Shown here piece by piece: positions 1-8,710 of a stretch of 64,000 nt of DNA. The position numbers and the translations under genes were made by a program. Under the pieces are notes generated by a model, which saw nothing but the letters and a program-made list of their open reading frames with translations, had not been told where the DNA came from and did not search any database. How positions within the stretch are numbered: position 1 is the stretch's first letter; every line of letters starts with the position of its first letter. The DNA comes from an uncultured Oscillospiraceae bacterium (GTDB taxonomy: Bacteria; Bacillota; Clostridia; Oscillospirales; Ruminococcaceae), in contig CAJJZS010000003.1 of the NCBI GenBank assembly GCA_905197685.1, positions 186,001-250,000 of the forward strand, given 5' to 3'.

Positions 1-1584
1 CTGGAATATGGTCAGCCGATGCACGCTTTTGACATTGAATATGTAAAAGGCAGCAAGATTATTGTCCGCAACGCGCTCAGCGGAGAAACACTTACCACGC
101 TTGACGGTGTGGAAAGAAATCTGACCGAGGATATGCTGGTAATTGCCGATGAAGAGAAGGCCTCTGCGGTTGCCGGCGTTATGGGCGGCGAGCACAGCGG
201 AATTACCGAAGGCACACACACCGTTGTATTTGAATCCGCTTGCTTTAAGGGCAGCTCGGTTCGTGTTACCGCAAAGAAACTGGGTATGAGAACCGAGTCT
301 TCCGGACGCTTTGAAAAAGGTCTGGATGCGCAGAACTGCCTGCCTGCAATTCAGCGTGCCTGTGAACTGGTAGAGCTGTTGGGTGCAGGCGAGGTGGTAG
401 ACGGTGTGATTGATATTGACAATACCGGCTATCAGCCGACTGTTTTGCATCTCGATGCAGAATGGACCAACCGTTTCCTGGGAACCGATATTTCCGAAGA
501 GCGGATGAAACAGATTCTGACAGACCTGCATTTTGGTGTAAACGGAAATGAAATTACCGTTCCTTCTTTCCGCGCAGATGTGGAGCATAAAGCGGATATT
601 GCCGAAGAAATCGCAAGAATTTACGGCTACAACAATATTCCTACCACAACCGCTAAGGGAAGCCCACAGGGAAAATACAGCGAGTACCAAAAATTTGAAC
701 AGAAAATCAATCAAACCATGTTGGCGCAGGGACTGTACGAAATTATGACCTATTCTTTTGTCAGCCCGAAACAGTATGATAAGATTCGTCTGCCGAAAGA
801 TGACCCGAAACGCAAATCGGTTGTGATTACCAATCCTCTGGGAGAGGATACCAGTATTATGAGAACCAACGCAATTCCGTCGATGATGGACATCCTCTCC
901 AAAAACTACAACAACCGCAACGGCGCAGTTTCTTTGTATGAGATCGGAAACGAATATCTTCCGGTTGAAGGAGAAGCGCTGCCGGACGAAATTCCAAACC
1001 TTGTGTTGGGAATGTACGGTGAAAACAAAGATTTCTTTACCTTAAAAGGCGTTGTGGAAAACCTGCTGGAACTGCTGGATATCGAAGATTACGATGTGAC
1101 AGCCTGCGCAGAGGACCCGACCTTCCACCCGGGACGCTGCGCAATCCTCTCCAAAGATGGGGAAGAGTTCGGAATTATCGGAGAAGTTCATCCTTTGGTA
1201 TGCAAAAATTATGAGATAAACACCCGCGTTTATGTCGGCAAGCTGGATATGTTTAAACTTTTTGCTTTGATGAACGATGAAAAGACCTATGTTCCGCTGC
1301 CAAAATTCCCGGCATCTGCCCGCGACTTGGCGTTGCTGTGCGATGACAGTCTGCCGGTGCTGACAATGGAAAAAGCGATTAAAAATGCTGCCGGTAAGAT
1401 TCTGGAAAAAGTTGAGCTGTTCGATGTTTATAAGGGCAGCCAGATTCAGCAAGGTAAAAAGAGCGTTGCATTTAATATCACCATGAGAGCGGCTGACCGC
1501 ACCCTTACCGATGAAGAAGTAGGAGCAGCGATGAGCAGAATCCTTAAGGCGATGGAGGAGCTTGGCGCGCAGATTCGTTCTTAG
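1..1584 (+). CDS. pheT: Phenylalanine--tRNA ligase beta subunit (5'-truncated by window edge)
   Basis: The frame is open from base 1 and begins inside the B3/B4 editing domain with the characteristic YGQPMHAFD stretch, so the N-terminal tRNA-binding part lies outside the window. It continues through the B5 domain (start of the 420-620 base region), the catalytic-like core (TYSFVSP, NPLGEDTSIMRT) and the C-terminal ferredoxin-fold anticodon-binding domain (FPASARDLALL near the end). The beta subunit pairs with PheS as an alpha2beta2 enzyme that charges tRNA-Phe and hydrolyses mischarged Tyr-tRNA. pheS would be expected just upstream. A clear hairpin terminator follows about 110 bases after the stop. 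Confidence 0.97.
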   Translation: MEYGQPMHAFDIEYVKGSKIIVRNALSGETLTTLDGVERNLTEDMLVIADEEKASAVAGVMGGEHSGITEGTHTVVFESACFKGSSVRVTAKKLGMRTESSGRFEKGLDAQNCLPAIQRACELVELLGAGEVVDGVIDIDNTGYQPTVLHLDAEWTNRFLGTDISEERMKQILTDLHFGVNGNEITVPSFRADVEHKADIAEEIARIYGYNNIPTTTAKGSPQGKYSEYQKFEQKINQTMLAQGLYEIMTYSFVSPKQYDKIRLPKDDPKRKSVVITNPLGEDTSIMRTNAIPSMMDILSKNYNNRNGAVSLYEIGNEYLPVEGEALPDEIPNLVLGMYGENKDFFTLKGVVENLLELLDIEDYDVTACAEDPTFHPGRCAILSKDGEEFGIIGEVHPLVCKNYEINTRVYVGKLDMFKLFALMNDEKTYVPLPKFPASARDLALLCDDSLPVLTMEKAIKNAAGKILEKVELFDVYKGSQIQQGKKSVAFNITMRAADRTLTDEEVGAAMSRILKAMEELGAQIRS

Positions 1585-1696
1585 CAGGCTGTATCAGGCT
1601 TTGGTTTTGTACAAAGCATCAGTTTCGATGTACGGAACGCAATAACCAGTTCGAAATCAATGGACGAAACTTGTTCCTGAAATGAAGAAACAATAC

Positions 1697-1725
1697 AAAA
1701 CTCCGACTGATATGGTCGGAGTTTT
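1697..1725 (+). terminator. Rho-independent terminator after pheT
   Basis: The arms AAAACTCCGAC (1697-1707) and GTCGGAGTTTT (1715-1725) are perfectly complementary around a 7-base loop and end in a T run. Confidence 0.85.
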
Positions 1726-1770
1726 GCTGCATAAAAGCAAAAAGGTGAGAAAATCAGAAAGGAGTTTTTT

Positions 1771-2211
1771 ATGTTAGCTTTGGAATTTGAAACGCATCAA
1801 ACCAATGAACAAGGAAAAGAAATTTTCGAGGAATATGACTGGTGGAAAGAGCTGGTAAATCAAGCGGCTCAAAAAGCCGACAGTTTTGAGATACGCGCTT
1901 GGAAGGATGAGGCAGAGGCAATCTCTGTCGGGGAATTATACGCAGAAAAACAGCAAAGCTCAACGGAGGAGATTGTATTTCGCGGAAAGCTGACACCGGA
2001 GATTTTGTCGGAGTTAACCGAACACTGTGTTGATACAGAGGGTGTTTTAAAGTATTTTACTTTCAATCTCTATCAGGGAGAAAGCTGTATTTTTTCAAGC
2101 GAACATTACGGTTATCAGGTTTATTGGAAAAATACCGGATTTGCAGAGATGGGATTCTTGATGATGCTGATTAAAAACCACCCGCTCATCAAAGGCTTTG
2201 AAAACAGATAA
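1771..2211 (+). CDS. Hypothetical protein, 146 aa
   Basis: The ATG at 1771 follows an AGAAAGGAG ribosome binding site, and the gene sits between two strong terminators, so it is probably monocistronic. The product is acidic and soluble, with no signal peptide, membrane segment or recognised motif. A mixed helical N-terminus (residues 10-60, many Glu/Lys) is followed by a more aromatic C-terminal half. I do not recognise the family. The start, the terminator and the codon use support it as a real gene. Confidence 0.75.
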   Translation: MLALEFETHQTNEQGKEIFEEYDWWKELVNQAAQKADSFEIRAWKDEAEAISVGELYAEKQQSSTEEIVFRGKLTPEILSELTEHCVDTEGVLKYFTFNLYQGESCIFSSEHYGYQVYWKNTGFAEMGFLMMLIKNHPLIKGFENR

Positions 2212-2253
2212 AAAAGCAGCAAACCGAGAATTACGCTCGGTTTGCTGCTTTTT
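2211..2253. terminator. Bidirectional terminator between 146-aa gene and helicase
   Basis: Two 18-base arms (2211-2228 AAAAAGCAGC... and 2236-2253) are perfectly complementary around a 7-base loop, with A and T runs at the two ends. It can serve both converging genes. Confidence 0.88.
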
Positions 2254-2268
2254 CGGAAATAATTTTTA

Positions 2269-3414
2269 TCATTTGAGGGGAACAAAGCTGCCCCATCCGT
2301 CCAATTCTAACGGAATGATGTCGGAACGGGTATAGCGAATGATACTGTCCAATCGTTTTTGCTCGTCTTTGGAATGAAGAACAAAGGAAATTCCTTCTTT
2401 TTTTGCTCGTCCGGTTCTGCCGATACGATGCAGATAGGAATCGTTGTCGGTGGGAATATCATAATTAAAAACAACCTGAATGTCGCTGACATCAATTCCG
2501 CGCGCAGCCACATCGGTTGCTACCAGAATATCAATTTTTCCTGATTTATACAGTTCCATCATTTTATTTCGCTCGGACTGCCGCATATCTCCGTGCAGAC
2601 AAGCGGTGCTTACTCCGCATTGATACAGTTGCTCGGCAACCATACCGGTGGTGTACTTGGTATTGCAGAACACAACGGCGCGAGTTACTTCAAACTGCTT
2701 CATCAGGCGCAGAATAATTTCAATCTTTTCCCTGCCGATACATTGGATGCTGTACTGGTCGATTTTCGGTTCGTTTTCCTGTACGGGTAAGACGGTGATT
2801 TCCTCGGCGTCCCGTTGATGCAGCCAGCCGATATCCATTACCTCGCGGGAAATGGTAGCGGAAAACATGGAGAGCTGTTTCAGCGATTTAAGGTTGTCTA
2901 AAATATTGCGGACATCTTTGTAAAATCCCATATCCAACATTTTATCCGCTTCGTCCAATACCGCAGTGCTTACATGGCTGAGTGAAAGAAAGCGATGCTT
3001 CATAAAATCAAGCAATCTGCCGGGAGTTGCCACCAAAATGTGCGCCCCGTTTTTCAGCTTTTGTTTTTGCCGTTCCATCGGTTGCCCGCCGTAGATTACC
3101 TGAATTTTAATCTGCGGTAAAAATCGGGTCAGCGCGCGCAGATCATCACAGATTTGGGTGGCAAGCTCTCGGGTTGGGGCAAGGATTACCGACTGAATTT
3201 CCGGAATTTCCGGGTCAATCTGTTGTATCAGAGGAATACCGAACGCATAGGTTTTTCCTGTTCCGGTCGGAGCTTTTGCAATCACATCTTTGCCTTCTAA
3301 CAGTGGCGGAATTGCTTTTTGTTGTATTTCTGTCATTTCCTGAAATCCCAGCTCTGAAATTGCCTGTAAGATTTGCGGGCGGACAGGCAGAGCGGAGAAA
3401 AGAGGCTGCATCAT
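2269..3414 (-). CDS. DEAD-box ATP-dependent RNA helicase
   Basis: All superfamily 2 DEAD-box motifs are present: Q motif (LGFQEMTEIQ, residues 22-31), motif I APTGTGKT (48-55), PTREL, DEAD (154-157), SAT (185-187), VATDVAARGID and HRIGRTGR (about 329-336). The protein is the minimal two-RecA-lobe core of about 381 residues with no long basic tail, resembling the short CshA/RhlE-like helicases of Firmicutes that remodel RNA during ribosome assembly or mRNA decay. The ATG at 3414 was preferred over an upstream in-frame codon at 3429 because GGAGGG lies 7 bases before it. It is convergent with the 146-aa gene. Confidence 0.93.
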   Translation of the reverse strand: MMQPLFSALPVRPQILQAISELGFQEMTEIQQKAIPPLLEGKDVIAKAPTGTGKTYAFGIPLIQQIDPEIPEIQSVILAPTRELATQICDDLRALTRFLPQIKIQVIYGGQPMERQKQKLKNGAHILVATPGRLLDFMKHRFLSLSHVSTAVLDEADKMLDMGFYKDVRNILDNLKSLKQLSMFSATISREVMDIGWLHQRDAEEITVLPVQENEPKIDQYSIQCIGREKIEIILRLMKQFEVTRAVVFCNTKYTTGMVAEQLYQCGVSTACLHGDMRQSERNKMMELYKSGKIDILVATDVAARGIDVSDIQVVFNYDIPTDNDSYLHRIGRTGRAKKEGISFVLHSKDEQKRLDSIIRYTRSDIIPLELDGWGSFVPLK

Positions 3415-3521
3415 AAGATTCCCTCCCAAAATAGAATCGTCAACAAGTAGTTCGTTTTATAACAACAGTATACCATATTTTTAGATTGCTGAAAAGTCAG
3501 AATCAAAAAGGAGTGAGAAAA

Positions 3522-4400
3522 ATGGAAGAAATACCGGCAAAACGAATTCTTTACCGAAAAAAGGACAATACATGGTTTGGCAGCGACTATAATTTTAACC
3601 TGTATCAGGGTTGTTTTCATGGGTGTATTTACTGCGACAGCCGAAGTCTTTGTTACGGAATTGACCGATTTGGACAGGTTCGTGTAAAACAAAATGCAAT
3701 CCCAAAGCTGAGAGAGGAGCTAAAAAGCTGTAAAAAGACAGGGATAGCAGCAACAGGAGCAATGTCGGATCCATACAATCCGCTGGAACAACAATGCGCT
3801 TATACTCGTTCCGCTTTGGAATTGTTGGAACAATTCGGCTTTGGAGCGGCGATAGCCACCAAATCCGATTTCATTTTGCGTGACCGCGATCTGCTTTGCG
3901 CGATTGCAAAAAATGCGCCCTGTATTGTAAAAATAACTGTTACAACAGCAGACGATGATTTGGCTTCTTGGATAGAGCCCCACGCCCCCATGCCCTCCAA
4001 ACGCTTGAAAACGATAGATTCTCTCAGTTCGGCGGGAATTTTTACAGGAATCCTGATGATGCCGGTGCTTCCTTTTTTGGAGGATTCTCCGACAGAGATT
4101 CGGCGACTGGTAAGGCAAAGCGCAGACTGCGGCGCAAAGTTTATTTATCCTTATTTTGGGGTAACGCTGCGTGACCGACAAAGAGAATATTTTTTACAAA
4201 AAGTTCGGGAACATTCCCCAACGATTTGGAAGAGATATTTGGAATTCGGAGATCAATATCAGTGCCTCAGTCCTCACGCAAAACAGTTGTGGCAGGTGTT
4301 TTGTGAGGAATGTCGGTCGAACAATATTCTTTATCGAATGAAGGATATTATTGCGGAAAGCCAAAAACCATACCGAACAGAGCAGTTAAGCCTATTTTGA
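3522..4400 (+). CDS. SPL-family radical SAM protein (spore photoproduct lyase-like)
   Basis: CxxxCxxC iron-sulfur ligands occur at C31, C35 and C38 (QGCFHGCIYCDSR), early in the chain as in the Rv2578c/SPL-like branch of radical SAM enzymes. These are related to spore photoproduct lyase but have an uncertain substrate. GAMSDPYNPLE and the ATKSDFILRD segment are typical of this branch. The ATG at 3522 sits behind AAAAGGAG, and an upstream in-frame TTG is less likely. The 3' end overlaps the convergent MerR gene by 9 bases, so no terminator separates them. The true DNA-repair role is inferred, not shown. Confidence 0.88.
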   Translation: MEEIPAKRILYRKKDNTWFGSDYNFNLYQGCFHGCIYCDSRSLCYGIDRFGQVRVKQNAIPKLREELKSCKKTGIAATGAMSDPYNPLEQQCAYTRSALELLEQFGFGAAIATKSDFILRDRDLLCAIAKNAPCIVKITVTTADDDLASWIEPHAPMPSKRLKTIDSLSSAGIFTGILMMPVLPFLEDSPTEIRRLVRQSADCGAKFIYPYFGVTLRDRQREYFLQKVREHSPTIWKRYLEFGDQYQCLSPHAKQLWQVFCEECRSNNILYRMKDIIAESQKPYRTEQLSLF

Positions 4401-5222
4401 TAAAACGGGAATCATAAATAATGACATGGTGTTTTTCTCTTGTCCGTTTAACAGGTAGCCGGCTAAATCATATTCAAAGACAGCGCCGTTTGCTCTGATT
4501 TGGTTTTCTTTCATATATTGCAGCAAAACTTCAAAGGAAGCTCGGGTATCCCAGTGTCCGCGGTCTAAAAAGGTAAGGTAATAGCCGGAGGGCTTGTGTC
4601 GGTAATACGGGCTGTCGGAGGGCTTATCAATTTTAGTGTAAATATGGGTGACAGTTTGTTTTCCGCTGCAAAAGTCATCTTCGTTTAAAATAGCACCGGT
4701 TTGATAATCGGTAATCAGCGATTCTGTCAAACAAACAGAACTGTATTTGTGCAAAAGAGAGATAAAGGCAAGTTCCTCATCCTCTTCACTCAGTTCGCTT
4801 ACTGGAATTGCAATCAGATGTTCCTCTTCCAAAAATAAAACCGAAGGTGTGTTCTGAGAGAATTTACCGTTGATTCCCTGTTCGATATTTTCCATTGAAC
4901 GAAGAACAACCTGTTCCATTTGCTCCAGTTCTTGCATTTCCTGCTGTAGTTTTTTGCGCTGCCGCCTGAGCAATTCCAGTAAAGAGGACGGATTTTGGTT
5001 TTCCATATATGAGTGGATTTGAGCAAGAGGGGTTCCGGTCTTTTTTAAAATGTGGATAAGATAATAGTCATAAAATTGTTCCGCTTCATAGTATTGATAT
5101 CCGTTTTCTCCCTCAGAGGAAGGGAGGAGAAGTCCGATTTCTTTATAGTGCCGCAAAGTGACCTTGCTTGTATTGCACAATTTTGCAAATTCTCCTGAGG
5201 TAAACAGTTGGGAAGATTTCAT
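4392..5222 (-). CDS. MerR-family transcriptional regulator with effector-binding domain
   Basis: The N-terminal MerR winged helix (residues about 8-76: GEFAKLCNTSKVTLRHYKEIGLL...NGYQYY) is followed by a long dimerising coiled coil (about 80-120, LLRRQRKKLQQEMQELEQMEQ). A C-terminal GyrI/BmrR-like ligand-binding domain covers the last 150 residues. This architecture is that of multidrug-sensing MerR activators (BmrR type). It is divergently transcribed from a MATE efflux pump across a 111-base gap containing a MerR-type operator, so it very probably activates that pump when it binds a drug. Confidence 0.92.
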   Translation of the reverse strand: MKSSQLFTSGEFAKLCNTSKVTLRHYKEIGLLLPSSEGENGYQYYEAEQFYDYYLIHILKKTGTPLAQIHSYMENQNPSSLLELLRRQRKKLQQEMQELEQMEQVVLRSMENIEQGINGKFSQNTPSVLFLEEEHLIAIPVSELSEEDEELAFISLLHKYSSVCLTESLITDYQTGAILNEDDFCSGKQTVTHIYTKIDKPSDSPYYRHKPSGYYLTFLDRGHWDTRASFEVLLQYMKENQIRANGAVFEYDLAGYLLNGQEKNTMSLFMIPVLSK

Positions 5223-5260
5223 CTTTTACACTCCTTTTTTGATAAATTAGGAATTTCCTG

Positions 5261-5291
5261 TTGACTGTGTGGTTACCGCATAGTTTATGAT
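5261..5291 (+). promoter_or_regulatory. MerR-type promoter/operator of the MATE gene
   Basis: The -35 TTGACT (5261-5266) and -10 TATGAT (5286-5291) are separated by 19 bp, the over-long spacer that MerR regulators untwist. The spacer holds an imperfect dyad: ACTGTGTGG (5264-5272), TTA, CCGCATAGT (5276-5284), with 7 of 9 positions complementary. Confidence 0.85.
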
Positions 5292-5333
5292 AGCCTTTGT
5301 CAGGAAAAAAATCAACCCAAAGGAGAAGAAAAA

Positions 5334-6683
5334 GTGGAATATTCAAACAACCTAAACGCGCAAAATATCTATGAACAGCCGATTACCCTAAAAACAATTG
5401 CCAGATTTGCTCTGCCAACCGTTGCAATGACGGTGTTTATGTCATTTTATACTATGGTGGACGGCTTATTTGTATCCAATCTGATTGGAACACAGGCTTT
5501 GTCGGCAATTAACTTAACAGCTCCGCTGATTGCCTTGGTGACGGCAATTTCTACCATGCTGGCAACGGGCGGCAGCGCTGTTATTATGCGAAAGATGGGA
5601 GAACAAAAGCAAAACGAGGCAAGGCAGGATTTTACCGCGTTAATTTTTGTCAATGCAGCGGTGGGAATTTTGATGTGTCTGGTGGGTTACCTGTGTATGG
5701 ACCCCATCTTTCAAAAAATGGGACTGTCGCATGAAACCTATGCCTATTGTCGGGAATATCTGAGCGGATATCTTTTGTTTACTGTTCCGATTTTGCTGAT
5801 GAACAATTTTACATTATATCTGATTGCATCGGATCGTTCCCGCTTGTCCCTTGTATGCTCGGTATCGGGCGGAATTTTAAACATAGTTTTGGACTATTGG
5901 TTTATTGCCGGATTGGATTGGGGGATTCGTGGCGCGGCAATCGCAACCGGATTGGGATATTCGGTGACAGCTGTTGTGGGACTGATTGTTTTTGCAAAGA
6001 AAAATAATTTGCTGCACTTTACAAAACCGGTTTTTCGACTTCGTGTACTGTGGGAGGCGGCAGCAAACGGTTCTTCCGAGATGGCAACCTCACTGGTGAC
6101 AGGGATTGTTACCATGATGTTTAACAGCACCATGCTGCGGTACGCCGGCGAGGACGGAGTAGCGGCAGTTACTATTATCATGTATGTGCTGATGTTCGTC
6201 AGCTCTCTGTATACGGGATATTCTTACGGTGTTGCTCCGATGATTAGCTATTGCTATGGGGAACAAAGATCGGATAAACTGAAAAAACTGGTAGGAATCA
6301 GTTTAAAGATAATTGCACTGATTTCTTTGTTCAGCACCCTGATTTCATTTGGGATTACCGAGAAAATGGTATCAATCTTTACTCAGCCGGATAATGCGGT
6401 TTATGCGCTTGCAGTAACGGGAAACCGTATTTGCTCGATTGCGCTGTTGTTTATCGGATTTAATATTTTTGCAAGCGGGATGTTTACCGCTTTATCAAAC
6501 GGTTTTCTTTCCGCCGTTTTGGCTTTTTCCAGGTCATTTGTATTTATGGCGGCAGCTATGTTGATTTTACCGAAGATGTTCGGTATTACCGGCGTGTGGT
6601 TTGCTACCCCTGCCGCCGAACTGACAGCTCTGTGCTTGTCCGCAGCAATCTTTTTCTCAAATAAAAAACGATATTGTTATTAG
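5334..6683 (+). CDS. MATE family multidrug efflux transporter
   Basis: A 449-residue, 12-helix membrane protein with the two-fold repeated MATE fold: PTVAMTVFMSFYTMVDGLFVS at the first helix and the second-half equivalent around MATSLVTGIVTMMFNS. The GTG start at 5334 follows AAAGGAG. Family members export cationic drugs or metabolites using a Na+ or H+ gradient. Divergence from a MerR regulator and the MerR operator in its promoter indicate drug-inducible expression. A strong terminator follows. Confidence 0.94.
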   Translation: MEYSNNLNAQNIYEQPITLKTIARFALPTVAMTVFMSFYTMVDGLFVSNLIGTQALSAINLTAPLIALVTAISTMLATGGSAVIMRKMGEQKQNEARQDFTALIFVNAAVGILMCLVGYLCMDPIFQKMGLSHETYAYCREYLSGYLLFTVPILLMNNFTLYLIASDRSRLSLVCSVSGGILNIVLDYWFIAGLDWGIRGAAIATGLGYSVTAVVGLIVFAKKNNLLHFTKPVFRLRVLWEAAANGSSEMATSLVTGIVTMMFNSTMLRYAGEDGVAAVTIIMYVLMFVSSLYTGYSYGVAPMISYCYGEQRSDKLKKLVGISLKIIALISLFSTLISFGITEKMVSIFTQPDNAVYALAVTGNRICSIALLFIGFNIFASGMFTALSNGFLSAVLAFSRSFVFMAAAMLILPKMFGITGVWFATPAAELTALCLSAAIFFSNKKRYCY

Positions 6684-6710
6684 ATAAAATCAGAAAAAGG
6701 ATAATAATAC

Positions 6711-6763
6711 AAAAAAGGAAAAGAAAACAGCCGCTTATTATGCGGCTGTTTTCTTTTCCTTTT
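6711..6763. terminator. Rho-independent terminator after MATE gene
   Basis: The arms of roughly 22 bases (6711-6734 and 6742-6763, core ACAGCCGC/GCGGCTGT) lie around a TTATTAT loop, with A and T flanks. Confidence 0.88.
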
Positions 6764-6813
6764 TAAACTCTCCTGCTTTTCATGCTCAAAAAACGACCGT
6801 TCGTGTCTCAATG

Positions 6814-6843
6814 TTCCAATTATTGTGTGGATTGTGCTATACT
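6814..6843 (+). promoter_or_regulatory. Promoter of the ABC exporter operon
   Basis: An extended -10 (TG, one base, TATACT 6838-6843) has a weak -35 TTCCAA at 6814-6819 with an 18-bp spacer. It lies 29 bases before the start codon. Confidence 0.55.
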
Positions 6844-6871
6844 GGGTACAAATTGAAAGGGGGAAAATAAC

Positions 6872-8710
6872 ATGAATCAAAACGGTTCTTTGCCAAAACC
6901 AACCTATACTCTGTGGCAAAATATTACTTATGCTTATCGGGATTTATTTTCAGAATGTCCGAGTATGAGATTATTAGTTCCCGCGCTTATTTTTCTGTCT
7001 TTTTTGCTGCCGATGATGAACAGCATCTTTCCGGCAGTGATTGTGGCAGCAATCGAGAAGGGGGAACTTTCTGAATTTTTCATTGTTGTTTTTGGAATGG
7101 GAATTTTGTTTGCTGCCGTAAAATGGATTCAAAAAGTTGTCCGGGGAAAAAATACCAATCACCTTTGTCGGTACAGAATTGGAAAATGTATTCCCGAATA
7201 CTACAAAAAAGCGATGACTACAAGCTACGAGAATGTAGAACCGCACGGAAAACAGGTTGACTTTCAAAATGCGTTCTGGGCGCTCAACGGGCAGTCATGG
7301 GGAATCGGACAGATTTTGGATAAAACACCGATTTTTCTGTTTCATTTGTTAGGCTTACTTGTTTATTCGGGGTTTTTGGGTTCATTGGACCCAAAGATTT
7401 TGTTGGTTTTATCAGCGATGACGGCAAGCAGTCTGATTTTGGAGAAAATTTCTTATCAGTACCATCAAAAAACGATGGACGAAGACCGAGAATGCAGCCT
7501 TACTTCTTATATGCTGCGAGATTATTCCACAGAAATAGGTAACGCCAAAGATATCCGTCTTTACGGAATTGAAAATTGGTTTCCGAAGCGGATGAAGAGC
7601 TTAAATGATCACAGAAAGCAGCTGAAAGCAAATGTGGTTGGCAGACAAAAGTGGATTGACCTTTCCAATCAGCTGTTTTTAGTTGTTCGGGATATTGTGA
7701 CATACGGAATTTTGATTGGCAGAGTTTTAAACGGAACAATGGATATTGCGCAATTTACCTTTTTTGTCGGAATTGTGTCCGGTTTTACCGAATGGCTGAC
7801 CCAGTTGGTGAGCAACTATTCTTTGCTGCGCACGGCAAGTATTCAGTACGGTTATCTGCGTGTATATGAAGAAATGGACGATCATCTTTCGGAAAAATCC
7901 GGTCAATCTCCCGATATTTCCCATGCTCCGTCCATAGAATTTCGCAACATTACCTTTACATACCCAGAAACACAAACTCCGGTGCTGAAAAACTTGAATC
8001 TCACCATTCGCCCGGGAGAAAAGGTTGCTTTAGTCGGACAAAACGGAGCGGGAAAGACCACTATTGTTAAGCTGCTGACCGGATTGTATCACCCGGACAG
8101 TGGGGAGATTCTGATTGACGGCCTCAATATCAATTCCATTCCAAAAGAAGCATATTTTCATCTGATTGGAACTGTTTTCCAGGAACCGTTTTTAATGGCG
8201 TTTGCAATAGAAGAAAATGTTGCCTGCTGCGAATCGGAGCGGGCAGACCATGAACGGGTAAAGGATTGTTTAAAACGGGCAGGATTGTGGGAAAAGGTGC
8301 AGTCTTTGCCGCTGAAAGAAAAAACCCCCTATTCCAAAGACTTATATTCCGAAGGGGAATCTTTCTCCGGCGGCGAAATACAGAAATTGATTTTAGCAAG
8401 GGCGCTGTATAAAGATGCTCCCGTTATGGTGCTTGATGAACCGACCGCTGCGCTTGACCCGTTGGCAGAAGCGGCAATGTATGAAAAATACAACGATTTA
8501 ACCAAAAACAAAACCTCTGTTTTTATCTCTCACCGACTTTCCAGCACACAGTTTTGTGACAGGGTTGTTTATCTGGAAAACGGAGAAATCACCGAACAGG
8601 GGACACACAGCGAGCTGATGGCGCAGGGGAAAAACTATGCAAAAATGTTTGAATACCAAGCTTACTATTATCAAAAAGAATTGAGGGAGAAAGCAGATGA
8701 AAATCAATAA
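6872..8710 (+). CDS. ABC transporter ATP-binding/permease protein, exporter subunit 1
   Basis: An N-terminal membrane domain (residues about 30-320) is fused to a nucleotide-binding domain with Walker A GQNGAGKTT (about 388-396), signature SGGEIQK, Walker B VMVLDEPTAALDP (about 518-530) with catalytic Glu, and an ISHRLSS H-loop. The layout is that of a type IV half-exporter. Its last 14 bases overlap the next gene, which encodes a matching partner, so the two probably form a heterodimer. The substrate is unknown. A strong ribosome binding site (GAAAGGGGG) precedes the ATG. Confidence 0.93.
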   Translation: MNQNGSLPKPTYTLWQNITYAYRDLFSECPSMRLLVPALIFLSFLLPMMNSIFPAVIVAAIEKGELSEFFIVVFGMGILFAAVKWIQKVVRGKNTNHLCRYRIGKCIPEYYKKAMTTSYENVEPHGKQVDFQNAFWALNGQSWGIGQILDKTPIFLFHLLGLLVYSGFLGSLDPKILLVLSAMTASSLILEKISYQYHQKTMDEDRECSLTSYMLRDYSTEIGNAKDIRLYGIENWFPKRMKSLNDHRKQLKANVVGRQKWIDLSNQLFLVVRDIVTYGILIGRVLNGTMDIAQFTFFVGIVSGFTEWLTQLVSNYSLLRTASIQYGYLRVYEEMDDHLSEKSGQSPDISHAPSIEFRNITFTYPETQTPVLKNLNLTIRPGEKVALVGQNGAGKTTIVKLLTGLYHPDSGEILIDGLNINSIPKEAYFHLIGTVFQEPFLMAFAIEENVACCESERADHERVKDCLKRAGLWEKVQSLPLKEKTPYSKDLYSEGESFSGGEIQKLILARALYKDAPVMVLDEPTAALDPLAEAAMYEKYNDLTKNKTSVFISHRLSSTQFCDRVVYLENGEITEQGTHSELMAQGKNYAKMFEYQAYYYQKELREKADENQ

